A DNA stretch of 64,000 nucleotides from the NCBI GenBank assembly GCA_002914805.1, contig JXTB01000305.1:441674-505673 (forward strand), read 5' to 3'. Source of the DNA: Parasponia andersonii (lineage: Eukaryota > Streptophyta > Magnoliopsida > Rosales > Cannabaceae). The notes under the pieces were generated by a model that did no database searches, was not told the DNA's origin, and was given only the letters and a program-made list of their open reading frames with translations. Each line of letters begins with the position of its first letter. The stretch's first letter is position 1. Of this stretch, positions 1 through 10,585 are shown piece after piece. The position numbers and the translations under genes are program-made.

Positions 1-748
1 GAAGCTGAAGCCTACGCAACCGTCAATAAGGCAGACACGATTAACTTCATTTGGAAAAATATAATCTGCCGATACGAAATCCAGAAAGAGATACACGACG
101 ATCATGGCAGGCAGTTCTAAAACGCCAAGCTTAAGGAGCTGTGTGATTTGTATGAAATAAAGCTCAGCTTCTCATCCGTAAACTACCCTTAGGGGAACGG
201 CAAGTAGAGGCAACAAAAAAAAAACCATATTCAGCAATATAAAAAGGAACTTGCAGGAGGCTAAAGAAAGGTGGTTAGAAGAGCTACTGGTCATCGTGTA
301 GGCCAATCGAACCACAGAGCGGAGATCAACGGGAAGAACACTGTTCGCCATGGTCTACGGGTCAGAGGCTACGATCCCTACCGAAATTGGTCTCCCGACC
401 CTTCACTCCGAAGTGGTAAGAGACGCCTCATTGAACGAGCAGTAGCTAAGCCGTAACACATATCTCTTTGAAGAAATAAGAGACATAACTTTGGTCCATC
501 TGGCCTCGTACCACCAGCAAGCCAGGTCTTATTAAGCAAAGAAAGTTAACGCTCGCCGGTTTAACGCCAGGGATTGGATCTTGAAGGTCAGAATAGGAAA
601 TTCCTCGAAGCTAGACTCTAACTGGGTCGGACCCTACGATGTGATCAAAGCACTTGATAATGGCGCGTATGTCCTAAAAGAACTCAAGACCGGGAAGAGC
701 CTACCTAACACGTAGAATGCCCAGTACTTGAAGAAATACCTCGTGTGA
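1..748 (+). pseudogene. Ty3/gypsy integrase C-terminal region, broken
   Basis: Frame 1 reads like a gypsy integrase core: FIWKNIICRYEI, then HDDHGRQF at the usual SDNG-Q-F site, then LKELCDLYEIKLSFSSVNYP. Stops fall at 118-120 and 190-192, and the usual NGQVEA motif, which holds the catalytic Glu, is replaced by a stop-containing stretch near 195-210. After frame changes the segment matching YGSEA-IPTEIGLPTLHSE lies at 357-420. The integrase tail with NWVGPYDVIKALDNGAYVL and a final NAQYLKKYL lies at 620-748. No chromodomain is seen, which suits the Tat lineage. The protein cannot be made from this copy. Confidence 0.85.
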
Positions 749-889
749 GACACATGTAAATGCTTGTATTATTAAATTGCCTGATTCTAAAACAGATCAA
801 GATGTCTGCTACACGGACTTATCCATTAGATTGCTATGTAAAAGGGTCTGGCACTTGCCAGACCCCTCGAACTATTCGCACAAAAAAAA

Positions 890-1490
890 GATCGTACTAT
901 GGGAATCACATCGCGCAATAAAATGCTTGCTGGTGGCCCGAGAAAATGTACAAAGAGAAATAAGCTATGCAATAAAATGCTTGCCAGTAGACCTTAAAAA
1001 AAATTGTACTATAGGAATCACATCGCGCAATAAAATACTTGCCGATGGCCCGAGAAAACGTACGAGGAGGAATGAGTTGCGTAATAAAATGCTTACCAGC
1101 AGACCTCAAGAAAGATTGTACTATGGGAATCATATCGCACAATAAAATGCTTGCCGATGGCCCAAGAAAACGTACGAGGAGGAATGAGCTACGCAATAAA
1201 ATGCTTGCCAGCAGACCTCGAAAAAGATCGTACTATAGGAATCACATTGTGCAATAAAATGTTTGCCGATGGCCCGAGAAAATGTACGAGGAGGAATGAG
1301 TTGCACAATAAAATGCCTGCCAATAGACCTCATTAAAGATCGTACTATAGGAATTATATTGCGCAATAAAATGATTACCGATGGCCCGAGAAAACGTACC
1401 ACGAGGAATGAGCTGTGCAATAAAATGCTTGCTAGTAGACCTCGATAAGGATCGTACTACGGGGATCACATCACGCAACAAAAACTTGCC
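890..1490 (+). repeat. 112-bp tandem array with internal half-repeats
   Basis: Units begin with GATCGTACTAT-like sequence at 890, 1002, 1114, 1226, 1338 and 1450, an exact 112-base step. There are five complete copies and a partial sixth. Each unit contains two related halves, each with GCAATAAAATGCTTGCC about 55 bases apart, so the array is a dimer-based higher-order repeat. It sits just after pol in the gypsy element. Long open frames seen on both strands here come from the repeat and are not genes. Confidence 0.92.
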
Positions 1491-1546
1491 ATCGACCCTC
1501 AAAAAACACCTGCAAGATGGGGAAGAATTGAGCGATAAGACCCTCT

Positions 1547-1775
1547 CCAGAGAACACTTTAGCTACGTGCAGGCTAAAGGTAAACGGGGACAGGATTTAC
1601 CCATTGGAAGTAGACCCTCCCCAGGGAGTGCCTCAGCTATGCATAAGCCAAAGGTGAACAGGGCCGGGGTCTACCTGTTGGAAGTAGACCCCCCCCCTCC
1701 CCAGAGAGCACCTTAGCTACGCATGGACTAAAAGTAAACGGGGCTAGGGTCTACCCATTGGAAGTAGGCCCAAAT
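1547..1775 (+). repeat. Three diverged tandem copies, about 75-80 bp
   Basis: Three copies start near 1547, 1620 and 1700. Each runs from CAGAG/CAGGG-type sequence through CTTAGCTACGC, then GTAAACGGGG and CCATTGGAAGTAGACCC. Copies differ in C-tract length (for example 1689-1701). This is a second, unrelated repeat family in the region downstream of pol. Confidence 0.8.
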
Positions 1776-2422
1776 AAGACCAAACACAAATACAGAAATT
1801 AAAACCAAATTCTGTTTATTATTTCTTGAATTACAGAGTGCGTGGTCGATAGGGACATGGACCCAGTATCTTAATCTGTTGGGAGCAGGTCTTGGACGGA
1901 CTCACAAGGACACGTCAACGTGATAACGCCCTGTTTGCTCCCGGTAAGAGCCGAGCCCAGGCCTTTGCTTCTGTAGTGATAGGTCCAAGCAGGAGTCAAC
2001 CAATCCCTGGAGCTGGTTCCTGGCGCATTCCCATTTAGGGTTGGAGAAGTCCAGCCATACACATGGATCAAATTCTGCTAAGATAAGTCATAATAGTAAT
2101 TATACATCCTCAAAATCAGACAAGCTGGAAATCATATCCCGATCTCCGAAGCTAATCTTGTCAATCATAGTGCAGGGAGAATTCACTAATAACTCTAAAT
2201 CATATATGATTGGGCCAGACCCAAAGGTCAGACGAAATATCGACAAGAGAATAGCATCGTATATGATATCCGACCCTAACCATAAATGCGGGCAACAAAA
2301 AAAAAACAGAATAAACGTGAGAAAAGTATGCCATTTTTATTATTTAAACAGATGCTTGCAACAAGGGTCAGCTTTACACAACACAGTCAGTACTTTATAA
2401 ATACATAAAAGAGCGAGGGGCC

Positions 2423-3796
2423 CTAATTACCTCCAGCGGGGGGAGCGATGCCGGCTTCAGCGCTTTGCCCAGCTTCGGCAGGGAACGGCATATCAAGGTC
2501 GAAATCATCGCTAGATAAGACGACCGCACTTAACCCTCTACTAGTTAAAGCGCCAGGACCATGCTGACCCCCAGGAACCTCCGTGGCTTGTTCTGGCAGA
2601 CCAGAAGCAGGGACAATCTCTTTGGCGATAGAGGCAGATGTAGAGGGGCCCATCTTTCTCTTCGTCGAGCATCTTTAGTACATCACCAGGGTACATAATG
2701 TTAATCTCGTCCCCTAACTACTGCATGTAGTACCTAACGGAATAATGGTCCCTCTCGATACCCTTCTGCTCATCGAACTGGTCTAGCGTCACCACCTCCG
2801 TGTGGCCCTCTAATTCCCTGTTCTCCCAGCCAGACATATAGCTCTCCATAGAAAGGATATCCACCTACCTCTGGTACCTTACCTTCAGCTTCTCTGCATC
2901 TGCCAGCCCATCTTCTAGCACCGCTAGCCTCAGTTCCGCTTGCCGCTGTGACAAGTCGATCAAAAGAGTGTTAATATCGGCGAGATCTTCATCGTGCCTG
3001 TGAGATAGCTCCACATGAGCTTCCATCAGTTTACGATGATCCAAGTAAAGATGTTGGATTACCTCGTTGAACCGGTCGAGTCTGCACTGCAGAGAATGGG
3101 CTTCCAACTTGGCTTTCGCCTCAGCTTTCCTTGTCTCCTTAGCCTCATCGACGACTCTGTCACGAGCAATAAAAGCCAGCCCCATCTCTGCCCCTATGCT
3201 TTGCAGCTCCTGCTCCTTGACCTTAAGCTCGGCTTGGGCCAACCTGGCAGCCTCAGCCTCCGAGCGTAGACCCGGGACCTCAGCTTCGACAGACCGAACC
3301 TCCCCTCTGCCTCGGCCAACTTGGCGACCAGCTCTTCACGCCTGGCCCTCTTGATGCTCAAAGCATGGGACACCGCGTTGCTGACCCTACCTTGTCCAAG
3401 CTCTGATACAGGTCGAAGTCTGCCCTCAACATGATAAGGGCGGCCTCGCTCTGCTCAGGCAGAAGAAGTCGGTGCAGCGAGCTCCCTTGGCAGGCTTGAA
3501 GGTGCCCTTTTGCCATACACAATCTTTATGGCCGGCGTCTCCCAAGTTACGAGCCCGCCTACCTCCGGAGAAGGCATAACGGGCATTTCACCCCCGGATG
3601 CGAACAGATCCTCCAGCTCGTCGTCCGAGCCCATTCTTGGGGTGACAACTCCCTGCCCCCCCGCCTCGTCCTCAGAGAACACAACCAGATGCCGACTAGC
3701 GGGGACCTTGGATCGAGCTCTGTGAGTGACAGTACTCCCCTTGACCGGGGAGGGATCTGCCGAAGGGCGTGCATCCGAACCTGTAAGAGCAAGCAA
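2423..3796 (-). pseudogene. Antisense ORF block of the gypsy element: acidic and coiled-coil segments
   Basis: On the minus strand three open stretches follow the PF04195-like ORF: about 3796-3455 (Ser/Pro-rich, with acidic SDDELEDLF), about 3242-2865 (a Glu/Ala/Lys-rich coiled coil with heptad-like spacing over about 120 residues) and 2653-2423 (acidic tail). The nominal starts of the first two are TTG, so they are better read as exons or frameshifted parts of one longer antisense protein. That protein type is common in plant Tat-lineage elements. The function of these proteins is not established. The linking regions contain stops. Confidence 0.6.
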
Positions 3797-4020
3797 TGTG
3801 ATTTAAATGCGGCTATAACCTGATCGACGGAGCCCTAGGGCACAAAATAACTTACCCCTAACCCTCTTGGGGGTAGCGGCTTCCTCACAATTGAACCTGG
3901 CGCACTCCTCGGTCACGAGCTTCACCGCCTCTTCGAGCTCGTGACTGGTCGATGCCACCAGGTCATTAGGACCTGCAGCTGGCTCGAGGCCATGATCTGA
4001 TGACCCACCATGGCAGAACT

Positions 4021-4102
4021 AGTTCAAAGCCGAAGCGTCAAGCTGGCTCATCCCAGCAGAACTGGTTCAAAGCCGAAGCGTCAAGCTGGCTCCGAAGGTG
4101 CT
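4021..4102. repeat. 44-bp direct duplication
   Basis: The segment with GTTCAAAGCCGAAGCGTC and AAGCTGGCTC appears twice in tandem, separated by a short link containing CATCCCAGCAGAACT. It lies inside the antisense ORF block and adds to the evidence that the block is decaying. Confidence 0.8.
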
Positions 4103-4424
4103 TTGTGATGACCCACGTGTCCAGCAGAAAGAGGAGATGTGAGACCATCCTCGGCATCATGTTCATCACCTAGGGATTCAGAACGGCCTGAATGTATCGG
4201 CAATCCCTGAAGGACTCGAAGACGATGACTCCCTCTAGCTCCTAAAGCCGCCCTGCCGACAGCCGTGGCTCGAACCTACTTTCCTCCACAGAGGCTGCGC
4301 GAGGCAAAATATCATGAGCAAAAACGGACAAAGTGCACACAGACCCAAAAAATCAAAACACGTATCCGTTCACCCAAGGAGAGCACCACGCCCCTCTGAC
4401 GGCATACAGCCTGGAGTGAGAATC

Positions 4425-4874
4425 TTATTGCTTGTTCGACCTCGGCAAGCCCCAAAAAATGTGGTGCCCCAGGAGCGGTTGGATGTAGAAAGTAGAGTAA
4501 GAGCTCCTTTGGAGGATAAGGGTGAGCTTGTAGGCATAGAAGACCACCTCCAGGTCGATATGTATATTAAGGAGGACCGACAGAGCAGAGAGCCCCATCA
4601 GGACCATGACCCCATTGGCATTCAATTGCATCAGGTGAATCCCTGACAGGCTGAAGAACTGGTGGACCAGGGGAAGAAGGGGAAACTGCAGCCATTCCAG
4701 GTGCCTCCTTCCCAAGACGATGGAGCCTTTGGGGGCAGAGGGGCGAAGGTACCAGTCTGCCGGACCCTCGACTCTTTGTAAAGTAACTCTGCCAGGGAAG
4801 CAGAGTTGCCTCCTTAATGAGCCCAACTCGGAATCCATGACGGAGTAGACCTTCTGACTCTGGTTTGGGGCCAT
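4425..4874 (-). CDS. Antisense ORF with PF04195-like domain (putative gypsy-type transposon protein)
   Basis: The ATG is at 4874 on the minus strand, giving 149 codons. Residues about 45-110 read FPLLPLVHQFFSLSGIHLMQ, then LNANGVMVLMGL. This is the pattern of the plant family annotated as putative gypsy-type transposon protein (PF04195), usually FPLPPFV..FF...GI.L.QL.PN. and then a hydrophobic stretch. It is the 5' exon of the antisense gene of the Tat-type element, and its own TATA-like box lies 150 bases upstream. The frame closes earlier than in full family members, so the protein is probably truncated or continues after a splice or frameshift. Its role in transposition is unknown. Confidence 0.65.
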   Translation of the reverse strand: MAPNQSQKVYSVMDSELGSLRRQLCFPGRVTLQRVEGPADWYLRPSAPKGSIVLGRRHLEWLQFPLLPLVHQFFSLSGIHLMQLNANGVMVLMGLSALSVLLNIHIDLEVVFYAYKLTLILQRSSYSTFYIQPLLGHHIFWGLPRSNKQ

Positions 4875-5021
4875 TATCTTAATGCGATCAGAGAAAGCAA
4901 AAGTTTCTAGAAAAGGAAAGATTCAGAAACCCTAAGATTTGAGAAGGCTAGAAATTTTGAAGGAAAGAAAGCAGGAATACTTGGGGATTTTGGTAAAGTA
5001 AGAGATGAGCATAAGCGCGGC

Positions 5022-5029
5022 ATTTATAG
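5022..5029 (-). promoter_or_regulatory. TATA box candidate for the antisense ORF
   Basis: The minus strand reads TCTATAAATG here, about 150 bases before the ATG at 4874. A start of transcription about 30 bases downstream would give a short leader. It lies in the 3' part of the element, before or at the edge of the LTR, and points away from the LTR into the antisense block. Confidence 0.45.
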
Positions 5030-5111
5030 AGGAGGAGCTGAAAAGTCTTCCCTGGAGAAGAACAGTGTAAGGAAGACGGAAGCATTAGAATTTTAAAATT
5101 TGAAAAAATTG

Positions 5112-5815
5112 TGACACAGGTTGGCGTGCACCAGTGTCAGTAATTGGGAAAAAATGACGGTAATGAGCCACGTGTACCTTTCGAATTGGCAGACTGGAGG
5201 CACGATTTCTCCACTTGATAGATGTGAATCCATCAAATAAGGAAATGGGGGCAGTTGTATGGCCTTCCCCTAGATCATATACAACATGGATGATTAAGTG
5301 GCGGAACAGGTCACAGGGGACACACCGTCCGACACGTGTCCAGAAGGACTGTTTAAAAGCCACACGAGTCGCACGTGATACCGGATGGGCCCGTGGGTTG
5401 TCGGAGGCCAGGGCCGAATCCATCTTATACCCTGGACGGGTTCAGCCCAGTCTAATTCTTACCTCGATAGCTAGGGGTTAGGAGCCTCGAGTTTCTTCCG
5501 CCAGAAGATCATTGGAGACAGCGCACTACTCCAGACCTAGACAGGGCATTCAATGCAATCCTGGGTAGGTGTGTGCATTGGGCAAACCATCCTGACAGGA
5601 CGGCGGATTGTCAAAGTCCCCCCCCTGCCAGGCTCGAGCCATAGGAGACGACGGAAAGCAGGTCACGACGATATAAGGGAAATTACGGTAACCACATCCC
5701 GTGATTTTTTTGGAGTAAGTCATGATGAGAAAAGGTACTCGATCCTGGATTGAGAGCTAGAAGGTTTTCAGTTCCATGACAATATATATATATATGAGCC
5801 ATGCATCCCCCTGAG

Positions 5816-5871
<56 letters not shown>

Positions 5872-6111
5872 AAGATATATAAAAATTTATAAGCAAGAGA
5901 AAAACTTAATCTTTGCTACTCAATCTCAGGGATAAACATCTGACTTAAGCATCGGAGAGTCTTTGCAGGTGACCACCCTCATCTCTCTGACCCGACCTGA
6001 AGTCAAAAGCACTCTGGGATAGCGAGGATACGTGGACAATTGGTAGATACAGCACCAGCAGTTCGGAAACACATGGACCGCTGGTAAGAATCGCACCAAT
6101 AGTACCTTTCA
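5112..6111 (+). mobile_element. Probable 3' LTR of the gypsy element (borders approximate)
   Basis: The segment starts with TGTGACACAGG or nearby and ends near CACCAATAGTACCTTTCA. The stretch 5938-6060 (TCTGACTTAAGCATCGGAG, GTCTTTGCAGG, then GACCACC) is a signature I associate with 3' ends of Tat-type plant LTRs. The second LTR is not in the window, so the borders are not proven. A dinucleotide tract at 5818-5872 lies within it. Confidence 0.5.
5818..5872. repeat. (AT)n followed by (GA)n microsatellite
   Basis: About 17 AT units run directly into about 10 GA units. A short AT tract also lies at 5783-5795. Confidence 0.95.
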
Positions 6112-6169
6112 CTTATATAATGTTTATAATATCCATATATGTGTATGAATGTTCTACACATGGTTTCAG

Positions 6170-6274
6170 ATGAAGAATGTGCCTATCCCAAATGACAAAC
6201 CTGAGCAGCCTGCACCAAAGCCCCCTGCCAGACCACAGCCCACACCAAGGCATGTGACTGCAGAGAATATGTAG
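6170..6274 (+). other. Orphan terminal-exon candidate, Pro/Lys-rich tail
   Basis: After a good splice acceptor (TGGTTTCAG, ending at 6169) there is an open frame of 34 codons to TAG. It includes NDKPEQPAPKPPARPQPTPR and ends HVTAENM. Its composition is much richer in C and G than the flanks, as in coding DNA. It lies only about 60 bases outside the presumed LTR end, so it may be the last exon of a host gene whose upstream part was cut off by the retrotransposon insertion. I do not recognise the protein. It could also be part of the transposon or chance. Confidence 0.35.
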
Positions 6275-6435
6275 TGAGATAGATGAGCGTCAAGAATAAA
6301 TAAAATAAATTGGTGGTATACCATAAATTAAGATATAAAACGGTATGGTTGAAATTAAAAAAGAAAGAATAATATTAAGCATTTCCACTTAAAGATAATC
6401 ATATGATGATAACTACCCAATATTGTAGGTATACT

Positions 6436-6473
<38 letters not shown>

Positions 6474-8719
6474 ACTTGGTCATGAAAATGGAAAAGGGAA
6501 ATACCATAGATGTCATGCCATATTTATATTCGTATAAGACATGCATGCATTATAGCAATCTATGTAAAAATAATAATAATAATATATAAAGTTCTGCCAA
6601 TATTTAATATCAATTTAAAAATAGTCATTTTTTTACACTTATTTATTAAATAATTGTTTTATAACTTTATCTTAATAAATGGTCATTTTTAAGTTGATCA
6701 ATTTTTTATAAAGTAAATCAATTTTTAAAAAATAAATCAATATATTTTGATATACTAAATATAAAAAAGATCATTTAAAAAAAATTCAAAACTTAGCTAT
6801 GTTTTTATAGTGTTAGAAAAAAGGCTATTTTACAAATCATGATCTAAAATTCGGCCATCTCGCTAAAAAGTTCAAGTTAATAAGACTTAAAAAAGTTGAA
6901 ATTAGGCCATACACGGCCTTTTAGGTTAACTTATGCCTTGAAAAATCAATTTTAGGTTTATTTTTTACAAATTTTAACAAAGAGCAGTGGTATTGGTAAC
7001 ACAATTTTGACTTTTTTTTGACCATTTCCGACCAAAAAAAAAAAAGACTAAACTTTTCAACAAAAGTGATATTTCTTACATTATTTTGATGATTTTTTGA
7101 AATAGTCATTTTTTGAAAATGGTTTTAAACTTTTAAATCTTTAGTTACTAATTTTTAGGTTTTGAAAAGAATGTAGAGAAATTTTAAAAGAGTTAGAGAT
7201 TTTCATAATAAAGTATGTCCCAAAAATTTTAAGGGTATCTTGCCGAAAAATATAGTTTTTCAAGTTTTATTAAGTTAAGCATATCTATACCATTAATGTA
7301 ATATCAAATCTATATCGTATTATATGATTATTTTTAGATGTTTAAAATCTATATCAATCATTTCTAGCTACTAGTTTGAAAAGTGGTTGACTAAAGTTCG
7401 TCGAAAAAAATCTATGTTGGTCGATCAAAATGATTTTAGTCGATCAAACTCATTTTTGGCATTTTTTAGATTTTGAGAATTTTTGGCATTTTTCAAAAAC
7501 TGACTTCTAAACTTATTTTAAATACTTTAAAAACATTGAAAATCAATTTGAAATGAATATTTTGGCGATTGTAAACTTGTTTTAGTTTCACAAAGGTATT
7601 TAACAATAATTTAGAAAGTGTTCATCCCAAAACACATTCTAGTTTGCAAATAAAAAATCTTCTTTTAGCCTATTTCAAAGTAATCATGATTTTAAATATA
7701 TTTGTGACTTATTTGAACTTAAGAAATCATGATTTAAAGAATATTTTGCCTATTTAAAAAAAATCATTATTTCCTATTTTCAAACTTCCATGATAAAATA
7801 ACTATTTTAAGCTTAAGATAGTTTAAAAACTCTTTGAAAGTATGAGCCAATGCAAAGAGAATTTATGTGCAATGAATTAAATCAAATATAAGACTAAGTA
7901 TGAAATATACTCTATCTAAGCACGGTCATTTATTTTGATTTTCCGTCTTCAAGCTTAATTCTAATAGGTCTATATGCATCCATCTTTAAACTTGATTCAT
8001 TGATTAACTTGAGTTAGAACTTCAAAACTATTTCACTGCACACTTAAGTGAAATCGTTAAATCATTAGTACTAAAACAAATATTTATTATCTTCAAAATA
8101 AGAGTGAGTAAGATTGAAACCTTAATTTCTCAACAAAAACAAAATAGTAGACTCCAAAATAAATAAAAAAATAAAAAAAATAAAAAAAAAACTCAAACTG
8201 AAAGTATTAACATGGGTAAAACAATTAAATAAAACGAAGAAAGTGAATCTCTTTTGGAGATAAATGATCATAATGTTAAAGAGTTGACACTAAATCCAAA
8301 ATATAATAAACATATGTATTAAAATTTTCAAGTCATAGTGAATATTTTCAATTGAATGTGAATTATTCCATGGTTAAATATTCTTGTTCAAAGTAAGTAA
8401 TATAAATTATTCCTCTCAAATTTATTAATAGAAGAAATAAGTTTATTTCCATAACACCAATGATATGTAACACATTGTATCAACTACCAGTAAACAAAAT
8501 AGATTTCAATAATATGTATATAAATATAGCAAATTATTTAATAATAATGTGATAATATGAATATAAAGACATAATTAAACTAAATAGGCAGTTTACATAC
8601 CTCCTTTGCATACATTATATGAGGAAAAGTAATTATGTTACCTTAACAATTTCGAAATATCAGGAATATGATAGAAGGTTCAGTATGAAGTAGAGATATC
8701 TCCTGTAATAATATATTTA
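6275..8719. other. AT-rich intergenic, no gene seen
   Basis: The stretch has many poly-A/T runs and an (AT)n tract at 6433-6473. Short open frames have no coding-like composition. The stretch about 6600-7250 has blocks such as AATAGTCATTTTTT that recur nearby and may be an old transposon, but I could not find clear ends. Confidence 0.6.
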
Positions 8720-9760
8720 CTTGGAATAGAGGCTTCCTCTAATGAAACGAGTTCATCAGTCACTTAAAGAGCTAATTTAGCCAATCTACGTGCTAATTCA
8801 CTGGTTCACAAAAGACATGATTTATTTTGATACTAGAAAAATGAGAAAATAAAATTATGATATCTAGCAATAGATTTCGAAATTCAAAAAGGCAACCAAT
8901 TCCATTGTTAAGAGTATATGATTCCAACATTTATAGATTGAAGCTAATATCTCTTGCCTATAAGAGTGATATCCCAATTGCCTTAGGCTCGGTATATTTT
9001 GGCGAAAAAGGGCCATCAAGCATTTTTGCCGACACAGCCACTTCTGCCCTTTATCATTCTGAATTATGATATCAATTCCAATAGAACGTGTTTGTTCATT
9101 AAGGGTGGCATCAATATTCATTTTCAAACAACTATTGGAAGGAGTTATCCATCGTGTTTTCCTTCTTTGTAAATTCTGTGAACAAGGTACATTTCTCATT
9201 CTTTCTCTTTCATTTCAATATTCCTCCAAGTACTAAATAGATCATTCCATAACCATACTCGGTATTTTGATTTTTGACCTATGTAACCTCTTATTACTTT
9301 CATTTTAAATGTACTAGACTAAACAGAGGAATAAATTAAAATCCTTTGAACTCAGCAACTGAGAATATAAAGAGATAATATCGGCCATTGTCATAGCAAA
9401 GAGCTTACTAAACAGCAGCTAAAATTTTGATGCCCTCCAAATTGCCTTAGCAAAGCTACAGTGAATCAAGGCATAAGTAAAAGACTCCGATGTCTAATTA
9501 CAAGAGCTACAACATGGTCAATACTTTCCTATGAAATAAACCCACCGTCATTGGTAAGACGTCATGGTAAGCTCACCAAATAAACCCACCAACTATGTAT
9601 GTTTGCTAAATTTAATCATGAACTTCTCTCTAATCTAGCTTTCATTAATAGAATACGCTCCAGAAGTAGTAAAGTGCTAAACTAAATTATCTCTTCGTAC
9701 TGTAAAACTCAAGGAAATAGTCAGTACCTTAAAAGTAAGAAATTTTAGTAATTAAGATGA
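8720..9760 (-). pseudogene. LINE (non-LTR) remnant: zf-RVT and RNase H-like parts
   Basis: On the minus strand, 9540-9330 reads HALIHCSFAKAIWRA and later SKDFNLFLCLVY, as in the zinc-binding domain after plant LINE reverse transcriptases. Further on, 9170-9060 reads PSNSCLKMNIDATLNEQ, then IGIDIIIQNDKGQ. After a frameshift near 9052 it continues FSPKYTEPKAIG and CEPVN-HVDWLN to about 8725. This follows the plant RNase H-like (RVT_3) domain order. Stops and frameshifts break it throughout. The reverse transcriptase core itself is not present. Confidence 0.75.
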
Positions 9761-10079
9761 GCACCCAAAATTTAAGACTGTACTATAAGACACAGAATTA
9801 CAAATCATAAATTTGGACAAGGATTTTAAGAGTTTCAAAAATACGCATACATATGTGTAGCATAAATCTAAATCATTCGCTTTCTTTCTCTCTTTATTGT
9901 AATTATAAATTTTAATTTCAACTTTTAGTCATAAATGAAATTTTGCAAAGAAATTATTAGATAAGAAAATTTCATAATGTATATAAGATTATATCCAATT
10001 AATCATAACTATGATATAGTAAATTAAAATACTAAATTCCAAGCAAATATGATTATATAAGACAAATCAAAACTTATAA
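9761..10079. other. AT-rich spacer, nothing recognised
   Basis: No open frame with coding character and no repeat ends were seen. Confidence 0.6.
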
Positions 10080-10585
10080 GATGGGCTGGGCTAGGCCAGG
10101 ATGGGCCAAGGTGGACAGGCCAATTCTGGCCCATCATGGGCCGACCCATTTTTCTTTTATTTATATATTTTTTCTTTATTATTTTTTAAATTTTGTTTTG
10201 TATAATCTTAAATATTTTATATTATTTTTTACTTTCTAAATTAAGGTTTTGTATTGTCTCACTAAATTTGACTTGTAAGATTTTTAATAAAGCAGTCATA
10301 AATAAAATTTTTACTGATAGTTTACATAGCTATAGAATTCTATCCATATTAGTTTTTTCTAATATTAGTAAATATTTTTTATTATTTATATTAATTAATA
10401 CTCAAATAATTTGTAATTGTATGTAAATTATTTAGGATATTATAAAAAATGACCTTAAAATTAAACAAAATACTTTTTTTTTTGAACTAGAATGGGCCGG
10501 CCTATGGTGAGCTAGAGTGGGCCAACCCATGATGGGCTAGTTTGAGTTAGCCCATAAGCTGGGATGGGCTGAGCGGCCTATTAAT
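10080..10585. repeat. GGGCC-rich flanks around an AT core, possible hAT-like element
   Basis: A GGGCTGGGC/GGCCCATCATGGGCCGACCC block (10082-10150) and a second block at 10490-10580 (AATGGGCCGGCC, CCCATGATGGGCTAG, GATGGGCTGAGCGGCC) flank about 340 bases of AT-rich DNA. The blocks are partly inverted copies of each other. Such GGGCC-rich subterminal blocks are common in plant hAT-type elements. I found no clean terminal repeats or target duplication, so the class is uncertain. Confidence 0.4.

Larger units (their letters stand above)
1..6111 (+). mobile_element. Ty3/gypsy (Tat/Ogre-like) retrotransposon, 3' part, degenerate
   Basis: In order on the plus strand there are an integrase tail (1-748), two tandem-repeat blocks (890-1490 and 1547-1775), a block of ORFs on the opposite strand (about 2423-4874), and a probable LTR ending near 6111. 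Tat/Ogre/Retand elements are known for this arrangement: a long region after pol with tandem repeats and an antisense extra ORF before the 3' LTR. The 5' LTR, gag, protease and reverse transcriptase lie left of the window. Pol is full of stops, so the copy is dead. Its higher GC and CG content contrasts with the AT-rich flank after 6111. Confidence 0.8.

Noticed and set aside
906..1716. Several overlapping open frames of 60-110 codons on both strands
   Set aside because: They come from the 112-bp tandem repeat, repeat with it, and have no independent protein features.
3015..3725. Plus-strand open frames of 71-95 codons
   Set aside because: They mirror the antisense coiled-coil and acidic segments and lack family resemblance.
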